Assembly (NCBI RefSeq): GCF_029873635.1
Contig: NC_080420.1
Span: 122,334,719 to 122,398,718, forward strand
Direction: 5' to 3'
From: Malania oleifera
Taxonomy: Eukaryota; Streptophyta; Magnoliopsida; Santalales; Ximeniaceae
DNA: 64,000 bases
The notes beneath the pieces were generated by a model that worked only from the letters and a program-made list of their open reading frames with translations, was not told the DNA's origin and made no database searches. Below, in pieces: positions 32,980 through 44,963 of the stretch (the first letter of the stretch is position 1; each line of letters opens with the position of its first letter). The translations under genes were made by a program, and so were the position numbers.

Positions 32980-33495
32980 CTACAAGTTTCGATTTTCCTG
33001 CGGACCTACTGATGGCATGGCAGTAACAACACCATTCCAACTTTCAGGCAACTGACTAAGAATCAATAGGGCCCGAATCTCATTATCAAACGTTATCCCG
33101 ACTGAGGCGAGTTGATCCGAAAACTCGTTGAAATTATTCAAATTCCTGCTAAAACTTTCAACTGCAAACATGCTGATCATAAATAATTTTTTCATGAGAT
33201 GTACATTGTTTGCGACTGAAGGTTGCTCGTACATATTAAAGAGTGCATCCATTAGAGACTTGGTGGATGATATATGCTTAATATTGAACGTCACAGACTT
33301 TGACAACGTCATTCTGATGGCTCCGAGAGCTTTTCGGTCAAGCAACTCCCACTCGCTCTCCTTCATGAATTCTGACTTCTCCATCAGTGGTAAGTTCAAC
33401 TCTTTACCAAACAAATAGTCCTCGATATGCATTTTCCAGAAACCGAAGTTTGTGCCGTCAAACATCTCGATTTGAGAGTTCTTTTCGTTCGACAT
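32980..33495 (-). pseudogene. Copia-1 gag
   Basis: Starts at ATG 33493-33495 (MSNEKNSQIEMFDGTNFGFW). It has the copia gag blocks FWKMHIEDYLFGKEL, LDRKALGAIRMTLSK, ALFNMYEQPSVANNVHLMKK and LLILSQLPESWN. A break at about 32979 separates it from the knuckle. In the family this protein packages the element RNA. Confidence 0.9.
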
Positions 33496-34212
33496 CTCGA
33501 TTTGCTGATTTAAAGACGGAATTAGCTCAAACGGACAACACGATTGGATCTGGAACGGCCGAAAACCCTAAAAATGGCTTAAGTTGTTCGAACAATGGAC
33601 CCGAAATAGTTTCGAAAAGCCCAATCAAACTTTCAGTCAAACCTTGTCAACTTTAACGGAATATTCCTCTCACGTACGGAATATTCTTTGACGGCGTTAG
33701 TGATGCCATTAACTACATCGTTGCTGACGTGGGGCCCACTGCTGACATGGAACTATGGGGCCCACCTACTGGCGAGTAACTGTGGGACCCGCTTGCTGAC
33801 GTGGCGTGGGCGCGAGCTGACGTGGCGGCTGACTAGGCCTCTTACTTGGCGCCACGTGATGCTGACATGGCGGCTGACTGGGCGCTGACGGGGCGCGGGT
33901 CCCAGCTGACGTGGTCACCTTCTTCCTCCGTTTGTTCTCCGGCGCGTGGCCGCTTGTGTAGGAACCTGCCGAGTCTCTACCTACGTGTGAAGGCACATGC
34001 AGGCGCGTGGAAACGTTCCACGGACGTTGGCGGCACGTGCGGCGTTGTCTGAGGTTGTTTGGAGCTTCGGTTGCCACCGTTAGCTTCGTCTGGACGAGAG
34101 AAGTGCGATGGTGGCCTCAAAATTAAATTTTGAGCTACTGGACAGAGGCTCAAAATGCAGGAATTTTATTCCGAACTGGTGATTCTACTCTAACCAAACC
34201 TCTGATACCAAT
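33496..34212 (-). other. Copia-1 leader and primer binding site
   Basis: A 0.7-kb untranslated leader, GC-rich on the LTR side with many degenerate GCTGACGTGGC repeats (about 33722-33915). The primer site at 34199-34210 reads TGGTATCAGAGG on the element strand, an iMet-type match two bases from the LTR. Confidence 0.8.
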
Positions 34213-34671
34213 TGTTAGGGTTAGATCTATGAGCAACAATCACACACGAAGAGAAATCAAACACATCCATACTGGAACACCGGATTTACGTGGTTCGGTC
34301 GAATCGACCTACGTCCACGGAGCACACACCACTGCACTATACTGAGAGAAAAAAAATACAAGAGGAGCCACACTGCTCAACTCTCTCTGTCTCTCTCTCT
34401 CTCTCTCACCACAACTCTCTAATCTCTGCTCTCTGCTCTCTGCACACAACACAACTCTCTTCATGCAGCTTACACAACTCACAACTAGCTACAACTATAT
34501 CATACACAGCACCACCCTCATATATATACACACAGGGAAGGGAAAAAATCAAAGAAGGTGGCTGCAGATTTCAGCATTCTCTGCAGAAGTTGGTGGCCGC
34601 CAGTCATCAAAGTCAAAGGTACCGGCTGGGCTGGTGCAGCTGTCGGCGACTCCACACCTCTAATTTTGACA
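34213..34671 (-). repeat. Copia-1 5' LTR
   Basis: 459 bp, TGTTAGGGTTAG to ..TTTTGACA, the partner of 23990-24443. It is followed by the GAACT target duplication and the rest of the interrupted tandem repeat. Confidence 0.93.
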
Positions 34672-35325
34672 GAACTCACCTCAATGACAACGATTGAGCT
34701 ACTGCTCATCAATTAATTTGATGCATTATGGGCTACACAGCCCTCTCTCTCTCACAACATACATTAGTTGTCCATAACATATGAAAATCAAAACCCAAAT
34801 AAAAATGTGATCGATAAATAACCAAGTGACAATCCTAAACTGATAGTAACAAACAAGTGACGTCTGTTGTCCATACACTAGTTGTCCAGAACACATGATA
34901 AACAAATGACAACCCCCTACACAATAGATGTTTGTAGAAAATCACAAAGTTTGAAATCAACCAATAATCAAGACCCAAATAATTTTCCAATTTAATTGGC
35001 AAAATCTTATCATATGAAAACATCTAATGATCCCAAAGTGGAAAAAACTTGAAACCGATAATCTCACCTGAACTACTAGTCCTCAGAAGATCATGATAGC
35101 AATGGAATAAACAAGTTCTTGGCCTGATCTACAAAGCCATGGCACCGATAGAGTGGCGTTCTGATTTGCATTCTTGGCTAAAGTTCAGCAGGGAAAGGCG
35201 GCATCGGCGGCGATGGGAGAGGAGGAGCAGAGGCAGCGGCGATGGGTAGAGGGTAGTAATAGGGTGCGAGGTAAAGGAAATTTCATGTTGGCGGGGGGGG
35301 GGGGGGGAGGGTAAAAACGTAAACT
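34672..35325. other. Flank of copia-1, no recognised gene
   Basis: It resumes the interrupted tandem repeat, then a diverged copy of the 23310-23420 segment (CCAATTTAAT..CAAA.TCTTATCATAT.AAAACATCTAATGA). At about 35180-35290 is a GC-rich stretch (GGCGGCATCGGCGGCGATGG) and a G16 run (35291-35306). It could be the remains of a gene 5' end on the minus strand, but no protein is recognisable. Confidence 0.4.
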
Positions 35326-35720
35326 AATAGTGACGGCACAAAATCGCCACTAAAAATCTTTGTTTTATTTATTAATAATAAAATAATAATGAAAAGTAAT
35401 GATGATTAACTCAAAACCTTCCTTATAAGTTTAGATTGTAGAATTAATAATAAGGAATCTAAATTGTCATTACCATTTAAATAATATAAATAAATAAAAT
35501 GCTTGAAAAGTAATATAACTATTCGATAGTGACCGATAGTGACCAATTATGCTTTTATCGTTATACATTTAATAGTGGTCAATAAAAATGCATCCCTAAA
35601 AATATGGTTTATGGTAGATAACATAAGGAATATAATCTTGACAGCTTAATAATTGTCACCATAAGACCCTAATAATGGCCAATTATATATTTTATTACTA
35701 TAAAGTTAAATCTGTAAATC
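35326..35720. repeat. Possible DNA-transposon subterminal sequence
   Basis: Short repeated words AATAGTGACGGCACAAAATCGC, GATAGTGACC (twice) and AATAGTGGTC resemble the inverted subterminal repeats of plant CACTA or Mutator elements (TAGTGACGG / CCGTCACTA type). No terminal inverted repeats or target duplication could be fixed. Confidence 0.3.
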
Positions 35721-35739
35721 TCATATCATCATTTCCTCA

Positions 35740-36621
35740 TGCCACAAAAAAATATTTTTTTTTTGAATGATAATTCATAATATAGTACTAATCATCGAAA
35801 AATATACATACCATAATATTCCCAAAATTATATATAACATTTTCATTTTCATATACTTTATTTCATCCAGTTAATTTCCAAAAAATATGTTATAATTTAT
35901 TCCCCTTACCTACTTACTGAGAGGGTGTCTGCTAAAATCTCTAAATCAACGTCTACCGCGTTCGAAGTTCAAAACCCTGAAATCATATTTTTCCAATTTA
36001 ATCAACTCAACTCCAGAATTACAATTATCGTAATATTCCTAAACTATTAAATTCTAAAAACGCGGGTATGATCCACTTCCCATATATAAATTTAATTTCT
36101 AACATATTTAAAAATATCAATATGATCAAATCACCGCAATTTAATCTAATTTCAAAATATTATCCAAAAATTTCATTTAATCAATTCCCTACAATTTAAC
36201 TTAATTCCAAAACATTTCCAAAAATTTGATATAATCAAATACTCCAATTTAATAATCACCTATTATAATTTAATCGGTTGAATTTCTAAAATAATTGACA
36301 TAATTTGTACTTCTTACTTTAGTCTTGGAGTGGTGTTTAGGATTCTCAAATCAAAAATCTGTTCTAATTAACTTGCTCAAAATCGAAATCGGGCCCTCGT
36401 GGTGGTGTTTGCTTTTCGATTCGACTTACAGATGAGAAAAAATCTTAGAGAGAGAATAAGGAAGGAGAGAGAGAGAGAGTAGGCGTGAAATGGAGGGCAC
36501 CTTCTCTGAGAAATGGAAATGAAAATTCCAATCTTCCTGAACAATAAGAAGATTGGATCTAATTATATATATATATATATATATTAATATATAATTATAT
36601 TATATTATTTAATTAATAATT

Positions 36622-36654
<33 letters not shown>

Positions 36655-36700
36655 TATTATTATATTATTATTATTATTATTATTATTTTGGAATCACTAC
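35740..36700 (-). repeat. Diverged family E-like LTR fragment
   Basis: It contains TTATAATTTATTCCCCTTACC and CTTACTGAGAG as in the E LTR near 11440-11475, then CTCGTGGTGGTGTTTGCTTTTCGATT, a (GA)n run, (TA)n and (TTTA)n runs, and GGAATCACTAC near the end. Both ends are lost, and it is clearly older than the other E copies. Confidence 0.6.
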
Positions 36701-36714
36701 AAATAAGGCTTGAA

Positions 36715-37050
36715 CTTCATCATCAAGTTTTTACTCTACATTGGCGAACTAGTTCACCAAGTTTTGAAACTCACTAGTGTGCTTGGCTACGGAAGTTTTG
36801 CTTTTCAGTTTCTATCTTGTTAGTTGTCTCATAAGGAAGGCTTTATTTCTAATTGTCTTAGCCTGATACATGTCCTCCAACTTTTTGTAGCGAGCATAGG
36901 CTTCGGTCTTTTGCGCAACATGATGAAATACACTGTGGTCTATCCGTTGTCTAATTTAACCAATAGTTTTCTTATTCATTTTATCCCAATTTTGTTTAAA
37001 AATAGACTCGAGTTTGTTGCCTTTTTTAGTCCTATCTTGTTTTGATTATG
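36715..37050 (-). pseudogene. Copia gag fragment
   Basis: Read on the minus strand, codons give RIDHSVFHHVAQKTEAYARY, KKLEDMYQAKTIRNK and KTSVAKHTSEFQNLVNQFAN, the UBN2-type copia gag pattern (WxxLxxxYxxxxxxxxxxL..QLxxLKM). A stop interrupts it and no LTR is nearby, so this is a small old fragment between an E-like LTR and the C LTR. Confidence 0.65.
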
Positions 37051-37554
37051 ACAAATACAGTAACGCCCCGGCCTTTTTTTTACGGCCCTGGAGTGCTGCT
37101 ATACCTGTATAACACACTTGTCTTTGATAAATATACATATACAACCTGCCCTAAAAGGGGCATACAGGTGTTTCATACTGATCTGTATTCTCACGCACAA
37201 CAGAAAATATAAACATTCATACAGAATCTAATAGACATACTAGAGTTTTAACTGTATCCTTACATACATTCATACGTACTTAAAACATAATTTGTTCTCA
37301 CAATCCCTAAAAAGACATTCTGAACTAAGTCTATTACATATACAAAACACCTACATAAACTACACACAATACGACACTCCAAGTCCCTTTAGCAACTAAG
37401 ACCGACGTCCTGCGGGGCCTAAAACAAAGGTTACATGTTGGGGCGAGACACTTCTCAGTAAGATGGAAGATATTACATCAATGTGTGACGGCATGTGTTT
37501 AAACCAGTAGAAAGCAGTTGCATACTTAAAGCATTCTCAATCCTATAATATAAA

Positions 37555-37596
<42 letters not shown>

Positions 37597-37818
37597 CCTA
37601 CAATAGATAGTTTAGCATCATAACAAGCGAGAGTTCCCGAGGTTAGGGTAGGATACAGGCTCATACACTATACAATCACTCCGCCTAGTACTCAAACCTA
37701 CGACTCTACCCATTTTATCTTTTAAATAATGTATATGCATATTTAGAATACCGCCCAACTTCGAAACAATCAAACTAATGCCAGTACTACCTCGTGGTGC
37801 GGGTTGTGCAATCATAAA

Positions 37819-40190
37819 TGTCATGACTTGCTCAATTTCTACAATGTTTTTTTTTTTTAAATAAAATCAATATCATGTATCTCAAAACCTTAACTCAACC
37901 AATCATAATCCACCTGGACTCGTGGGTACCAGGGATACATCATAACACAATCGGAAGCTTAAGCAGCAGGAAATATATATATTCACAATATTGTAAATAC
38001 AAAACATCCATCATTTTACGACAAATACCAGAGCCACTACAACCATCATATTTCCATATATACATCTCAAAAATAAGACCTAGGGACATTTCCCCAAAAA
38101 TCTAACTGTCCCTACAAAACTTACCCTTCAAAAGGGCAGATACACAGCACTAGTTCAGCGGGCTTTTCCCACTCTCTTATTTGGGGTTCCTGAAAAGTTC
38201 ATGAAATTTACGGGTGAGACACCTCTCAGTAAGGGAAATAAACTAATACTAGTGTGTGGCAATATGAGTATTCTGTGTTCAACATATATCATACATAACA
38301 TGTTCAATACTGTTTATCAAATCTGGGAAAACATACATATACTATCAAAATATGGCAGAACATACTGCATTTTTCATTATCATATTTCATCTCATAATAA
38401 TAATAATAACATAAAAACATCTCTGGTAGGTTAGCTGGCTGTTGTCATGTATTATCCCCACATAACTAGGTTGTGTGGCCCGAAAGTGGGACTTAACAAT
38501 GGTTGGCTGACCACTGCCAAGTCAATAGTCTAGTCTGTAGGTCTGATGGGTCTGCCAGACCTGGTCTATACACCAGGGGCGATAACGGCACACTTCTTGA
38601 AAAATAACCACATCGACCATCCAATCTCACATCACTCCGTACAGCGGCGTTAACACAGATATCATGATCACGAAGACCATGGACACATAGCAACGATACC
38701 GTGCAAGTCCTAGCCTAAACCAAGCCAACCAGGTTCTGATATCATATACATATACTAAAATCGTGATACATAGATATCTCATATCATTCATTTTCACATC
38801 AATCATATCATTTGCATATATATACGTGTATCATGAAAATCATTGGCCCGTACGCCGGTATTACACATTTTATCATAGTTCGGCCCGTATGCCGGCAAAT
38901 CACATAGCTCGGCCCGTACGCCAGCAAATCACATAGCACAGCCCGTACGCTGGCAAATCAAATAGCTCAGCCCATACGCTGGCAAATCTCATCCACATAG
39001 TACGGCCCGTACGCCGGCAATCATATCCACATAGCACGGCCCGTACGCCAGCAAATCACATATATATATAAAAATATCTCGACCCGTACGCCAGTTTTCC
39101 CATCATAAAAACTCGTGTCATAATCACATTCCTAGAAAATAGTTTTTCATACATTTTATACTCATGCCACACAAACGGATTTTCACATATTCAATCATAC
39201 AATCATTTTCACAGTATTTTGCAATTATAAAACATATATATAAATATATATACATTTTCCGCAAATCACATGCTAAACATATATATACATACATTTTCTC
39301 AAAACAAAACTAGTTTAGTTTATCCCCTTACCTGATTCTTGTAAAGCCCCTAAGAAATCTTCCCCGCACCCGTAGGGTTCCCAACTCAACACCCTGAAAA
39401 TGGAAATTCTCAGTATTAAAGTTCAGTATTTCTAAGCATATAATATTTCCTCAACTGTCAAAAATCCAAATATTGAGTAGAAAGTTTTTACCCAAAAGTA
39501 TTCAAGTCTAACACCTGAGGGATTCCCTGATCAATATCCTGAAATTGAAAACCCCCAATATTAAACTTCAGTAGTTTCATGCGCACAACATTTCTTATAA
39601 CTAGCGCAAGACCAAATATGGTTTAAAAAGCCTTACCTCAACTCTGGGAAGATTTCCAACTAGCTTTCACCATCGATCCACTCCGGCAGATTTGGAGAGA
39701 ACTTCCCCAGGAGTGTCGTGGTGACTTCGGATTGTTGATCCGACGAAAATTTGGCCTGAAATCGACGAAAGAAAGAGAGAGAACCGAAGGGGAGAGAGAG
39801 AAAGAAGAGAGATGGCTTCCTTAATAAGATAAAAAATCTAGATTTTTCATATTTATAGACAGAAGATTCATCGATGAGCCATGTCATTCGTCGACGAGTC
39901 CTTTACAAATTTCGTCAACGAAATTCAGTCTTCATCGATGAAATTCAGTAGGCTCAAAACCCCCTCTCGGTATTTTCTCATCGACGAGTCCCCTATGTTC
40001 GTCGACGAATTCTCTTAAGCCTTCGTCGACGAATCCCCTGTATTCGTCGATGAAGTCCTGCTGATCCCCTTTTCCCGTTTTTCCTTCCAAAGTTCAATGT
40101 CTTTGACGAAGTCGACGGCCTCCTTCTGTTTCTGGTCTCCATTTCTCTTCTTTATTGTTTAAATTCTATTTTTAAATTCGGGTCGTTACA
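37819..40190 (-). mobile_element. Solo LTR of gypsy family B, TSD ATAAA
   Basis: 2372 bp with TG (37819) and CA (40190), flanked by ATAAA at 37814-37818 and 40191-40195. It matches the B LTR at 5402-9445. It includes the hairpin TGAGACACCTCTCA (38215-38228), the GTACGCCGG array (38840-39090), a TATA box (complement 39850-39857) and a TCGTCGACGA array (39868-40125). Confidence 0.94.
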
Positions 40191-41117
40191 ATAAAGCCTT
40201 GATCAAGCCCTACCTTGCGCAGACACTATCAGTCATTATGGTTATTATAGTTCGGCTGAATCTAATCCACCTGGTCCATTAATTCACCAATGGCCACACC
40301 TACCGAACCGACTATCTCTGTACCCACACAGAAAAACAGATATGTGGTTGCACTATACTTAAATTAAAGCAACGGTAGCACACTTAAGCTTTTTAAGGCT
40401 TCCATATAACATTGATCTTTTTAAGGCTCCCATAGTAACAAGCTGCGGTCCCAATATCATATATACAATTTACAATAAGACAAATTAACTTGTTTCCAAC
40501 TCATAAATCACCTGTACAGTTCCAGTATTTTCACAAACTCATTCATGCATTCTTTCTTTCATTCACAATGTGGTATAAACCAGAACACACCCTCTCGGTT
40601 TAACCCTTTTCACACATAAGGCTTGGTATCTAACCAGCACCTGTTTTCCACATTTTCTGATAACAATTTGGAACTTCAATTTCCATAGTTCATGCACGTA
40701 TTACACAGTTCAGTATATTCCATTTCATATCATATGCCACACTCATTTGGGTAAAAACAGACCATACATAGTATATAGTTCCAAAAACATCATTTAAACA
40801 GAAAACAAGGGTTCAAAGCATCTCCTACGTTAAGTTTAATACAAATAAAGAAGTTTTTGGAAAGTTTGGAGATCATAAGCCAAAACCCGACTTTTTACCA
40901 AAACCGTAAAATCATAAAACCAACATTTTTACTAGGTGAAACTTTGCAAATAAGCAATCATATAGTACATATAAATATAAGCTACAGTTCTAGCGGTTTA
41001 GTTTTCTAAAATGACTAATGTAAACAAATCCCCTTATGTAACGACCCGAAAAATAATGGTATTTTAATAATAAAGAGGGAGGAAAAGGGAAACAGGAATA
41101 GAAGGAGGCAGTACACT

Positions 41118-41385
41118 TCGTCAATGAACGCGGATTCGTTGACGACATCGCACTTTGGAGATAATGATAATTTCAAGGAATTTACTAGGGCCTCGTCGAC
41201 GAATACAGGGGATTCGTCGACGAGGGTACAACAAGACCTCGTCGATGAGGGCGAGCTTCGTCGACGAGAAAATACCAAGAGAAGAATTTCGGCTACTCTG
41301 AATTTCATAGAGGAAGGGTAAGGTTCGTTGACGAATTTCCTTAAGGACTCATCGAGGAGATGACGTGGCTCGTCGACGAATCCTG
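41118..41385 (+). promoter_or_regulatory. TCGTCGACGA array and TATA box in family D LTR
   Basis: Perfect palindromes start at 41193, 41214, 41258 and 41370, with about five decayed ones around them (CGTCAATGAA, CGTTGACGA and others). The last perfect site ends 9 bp before TATAAATAG (41389). Equivalent arrays lie at about 8010-8195 and 55216-55412 and 62105-62310 (A), 9147-9365 and 39868-40125 (B), 45513-45712 (C) and 47551-47790 (D). Most changes are C to T or G to A at CpG, as expected for methylated DNA. Confidence 0.8.
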
Positions 41386-41768
41386 CAGTATAAATAGCCC
41401 TAAACTGATTTTTATCACAGAAATTTGCCGCAATCCCTCTCTCTCTCAACCCCTACGGCTCCTCCTCCTTCTTTCTTTGATTTCGGCCCCGTCAGGTACC
41501 GGATCGACGATCTGAGGCCACCACGACGCTCTTGGTGCAGTTCTCTTCAAGTCTACCAGAGCAGATCGTTGGTGAAACGAAGTTGGAATTCATCCCAAAT
41601 CTAGGGTAAGGTCTTTTATTCGGAATTTGACTTTCGAGCAGTTGTAGGAAATGCTATAGACGTAGAAATAGTGATGTTTTGTTTTGAAATTTATGGTTTT
41701 CAGGGTGTTGAGTGGAGAACCCTACGGGTGTTGGACCCGTTCTAGTGAGGGTTTTTAGCAGGAAACAG

Positions 41769-42727
41769 GTAAGGGAAATATACTATGCTAGGTTATTTGA
41801 GAATGTTTTCAGTATAAAATTATAAATGATTCACCAAAATATCGTTTACAACAGAGATTTATACAGTTTATCAAATAAGATTAATATGTTTTAAAATTAC
41901 TGTGTGACTTGAGAATATAGATATAGTATAGAAACATGCTTTATAGTATTTTTTAGAGATGTGTTTTACAAAATATACAAAGAATGTATTTTACAGCAAT
42001 TATAGAAATACCATGATTATACAGTTTTACAGTACCATGAGGTACAGATTTATAGTTAATTACAGAAACATAGTTGAGATAGATACAATTTTCCACAGCG
42101 TCATGGTTTATACAATTATTACAAAATCATGGTAAAACAAATAGTTGTATATAGAGATGTATTATATAGTATCAGACCCTATTGGACCATACAGTTACAG
42201 AGCACGGTACCGTAGCTACATATAGTTTATAGAGTGCAACCACCTATTCAGATAATACGTGGTATAAAGGTCGATCGCAAAGAGCCCATGAGTGGACAGG
42301 TTTCCCATCAGATATGGGTTGAGGAGGGCTGATCAGACTATGGAGTATAATGATTTATTCCTGGTTGGCCAGCCAAGATAAATCTCGCCTACGGGCCGCA
42401 CAACCTTGTCATGAGGCGTTAAATCATGACACATAGTTATCCACAGGGAAGTTTACAGTTATTACTATGTCTATACAGTTTTACAGAAACAAAAAATATA
42501 CATATGTATATTAGCAGTATTTTGAGTAGAAACCTAAAGTATATAAATGGTAAGCAACAGGTAAAAGATGAAGATTATATTACTGGTATTGTGCTTTACA
42601 AATTCAGTGATATAGGACTATATAGTAATAGATTTTCACAGTATTGTAACTTATTTGCCACACATTAGTAATAGCATATTTCGTCTTACTGAGCTTTGGC
42701 TCATCCCAGTGTTGAATTATTTTTCAG
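41769..42727 (+). other. Predicted LTR-resident intron, family D
   Basis: Donor ACAG/GTAAGGGAA at 41769, acceptor TTTTTCAG ending 42727, and branch-point-like CTTAC at 42685-42689 (A 39 nt before the AG). A second pair upstream is donor CTAGG/GTAAGG at 41606 and acceptor TTTTCAG ending 41703, leaving a 65-nt exon. The same arrangement recurs in families A, B, C and E. Splicing is predicted, not shown. Confidence 0.5.
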
Positions 42728-42887
42728 GTGATCCAGTTGGGCGAGCGGACCAGGCTCGCAGATAAAGGGGCCACAGTACTGTCCTATCAGAGAAAGTGAG
42801 TATATTTTTTAGAGTATTTTGTATAGCCCTCACAAGTTGAGGATATTTGGGGAATAGTCGTATATGTATATTTTGGGAAACCTGTTA

Positions 42888-44963
42888 TGTAATAACCGGG
42901 AAAAATAAATTAATTAAATTAACAAGTAAAATGAATAGTATGATAAGGAAAATATATATATATATATATATATATAAAATTGTACAAGCTTCTCCAAGAA
43001 GCTTGCTTTAATTTTGGACAATCCAATTGGAATTGGATTTCCTGCGCCAGTGCTCTCTCTCTCTCTCTCTCTCTCTTTGATTTCGGGCCAGTTTTATGTC
43101 GGATCGACAAACCAAAGCCACCACGACGCTCCTAGCGAAGTTCTCTACAAATCTACCGGAGCGGATCATTGGAGAAAGCAATTTGAAAATTATCCCTAAG
43201 TTGAGGTAAGGCTTTTTAAGCCAAATTTGAAGTTGTGAGAGTTGAGAAAAGTGTTATACGCTTTGAAATATTAAAGTTTAATACTAGGAGTTTTCGTTTC
43301 CAGGGGTGTTGATTGGGAACGTTGGGAATCATCCCTAAGTTGAGGTAAGGCCTTTTAAGCCAAATTTGACTTTATGGCTGTTATAGAAAATGTTGTACGT
43401 ACGAAAATACTGAAGTTTAATACTGGGAATTTTTGATTTCAGGGTATTGGTCAGGAAATCTTACGGGTGTTAGACTAGATTATTTTAGGAGCTTTCTCAG
43501 TAGTCAGGTAAGGGGATAAACTAAACTAGTTTTGTTTTGAGAAAATACTTGTATATATATATTTAGCATTTGATTTATGGAAAATATATATATATATTTA
43601 TATATATGTTATATTTGCAAAATACTATGAAAATGATCGTATGATTGAATATGTGAAAATCCGTTTGTATGGCATGAGTAAAAAATGTTATGAAATACTG
43701 TTTTTTGGGAATGTGGATGATATGAATTTTTATGATGGAAAACCGGCGTACGGACCAAGATTTTTATATGATTTACCGGCGTACGGGCCATGCTATGTGA
43801 CTGTAATTTGCCGACGTACGGGCCGTGCTATGTGGATGTGATTTGCCAGCGTACGGGCTGTGCTATGATTTGCCAACGTACGGATTGTGTTATGATTTGC
43901 CAGCATACAGGCTGAGTTATGATAAAATGTGTAATTCCGGCGTACGAACCAATGATTTTCATGAAATATGTATATGTGAAAAATGATATAATTGATTTGA
44001 TAATTATTGATATAAGATATCCATGTATCATGATTTTAATATATGTATATGATATCAGAACCTGGTTGGCTTGGTCTAGGCTAGCACTTACACGGTACAG
44101 TTGCTATGTGTCCATGGTCTTCATAATCATGATATTTATGTTAACACCGCTGTACGGAGTAGTGTGAGATTGGATGGTCGATGTGGTTTATAAGAAGTGT
44201 ACTGATCGCCCCTGGTGTACGGACTAGGTCTGGCAGACTCATCGGACCTATAGACTACTGTTTGACTTGGCAGTGGTCGGCCAACCATTGTCAGGTCCTT
44301 CCTTTGGGCCAGACAACCCAGTTATGTGGGGGTAATACATGACAACAGCTAGCTAACCTACCAGGAATGTTTTATGTTATTATTATTATAAGATGAAATA
44401 TGATTATGAAAAATGCAGTATGTTCTGCCATGTTTTGATAATATATGTATGTTTTCCCAGATTTGATAAATAGTACTGAACATGTTATGTATGATATATG
44501 TTGAACACAGAATACTCATGTTGCCACACACTAGTATTAGTTTATTTCCCTTACTGAGAGATGTATCACCCCTAAAATTCATAAACTTTTTAGGAAACCT
44601 AGATAAGAGAGTGGGAAAAGCCCTACTGAACTAGTGTTGTGTATCTGCCCTTTTGAAGGGTAAGTTTTGTAGGGACAGTTAGATTTTTGGGGAAATGTCC
44701 CTAGGTTTTATTTTTGAGATGTATATATGGAAATACGGTGGTTGTAGTGGCTCTAGTATTTGTTGTAAAATGATGGATGTTTTGAATTTACAATATTGTG
44801 AATATATATATTTCCTACTGCTTAGGCTTCCGATTGTGTTCTGATGTATCCCTGGTACCCACGGGTCCAGGTGGATTATGATTGGTTGAGCTGGGTTTTG
44901 AGATATATGATATTGATTTTATTTTTTTTTTTTTAAAAAGAGAAAAATATGCAGGTCGTGACA
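42888..44963 (+). mobile_element. Solo LTR of family B, plus strand, TSD TGTTA, E-like U3
   Basis: 2076 bp from TG (42888) to CA (44963), flanked by TGTTA at 42883-42887 and 44964-44968. Most of it matches family B, including the GTACG array (43740-43950) and the 3' end GTCGTGACA. Its first 130 bp are not B-type: it begins TGTAATAACCGGG with a (TA)n run, like family E, and lacks the TCGTCGACGA array. The exon/donor block ATCCCTAAGTTGAGGTAAGG is duplicated (about 43190 and 43330). Confidence 0.93.

Larger units (their letters stand above)
23990..34671 (-). mobile_element. Ty1/copia element copia-1, TSD GAACT, with nested copia-2
   Basis: A complete element framed by LTRs (23990-24443 and 34213-34671) and by GAACT at 23985-23989 and 34672-34676. 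Primer site 34199-34210 and polypurine tract 24444-24456 are both present. The order gag, protease, integrase, RT, RNase H is that of copia, and short LTRs with this integrase type suggest the Tork/Tnt1 group. Copia-2 was inserted between protease and integrase. Without it the element is about 5.6 kb. Several stops and active-site changes make it defective. Confidence 0.93.

Noticed and set aside
33722..33915. Independent GC-rich gene with repeated GCTGACGTGGC
   Set aside because: It lies in the copia-1 leader between the primer site and gag, has no start-to-stop frame resembling a protein, and its repeats are degenerate.
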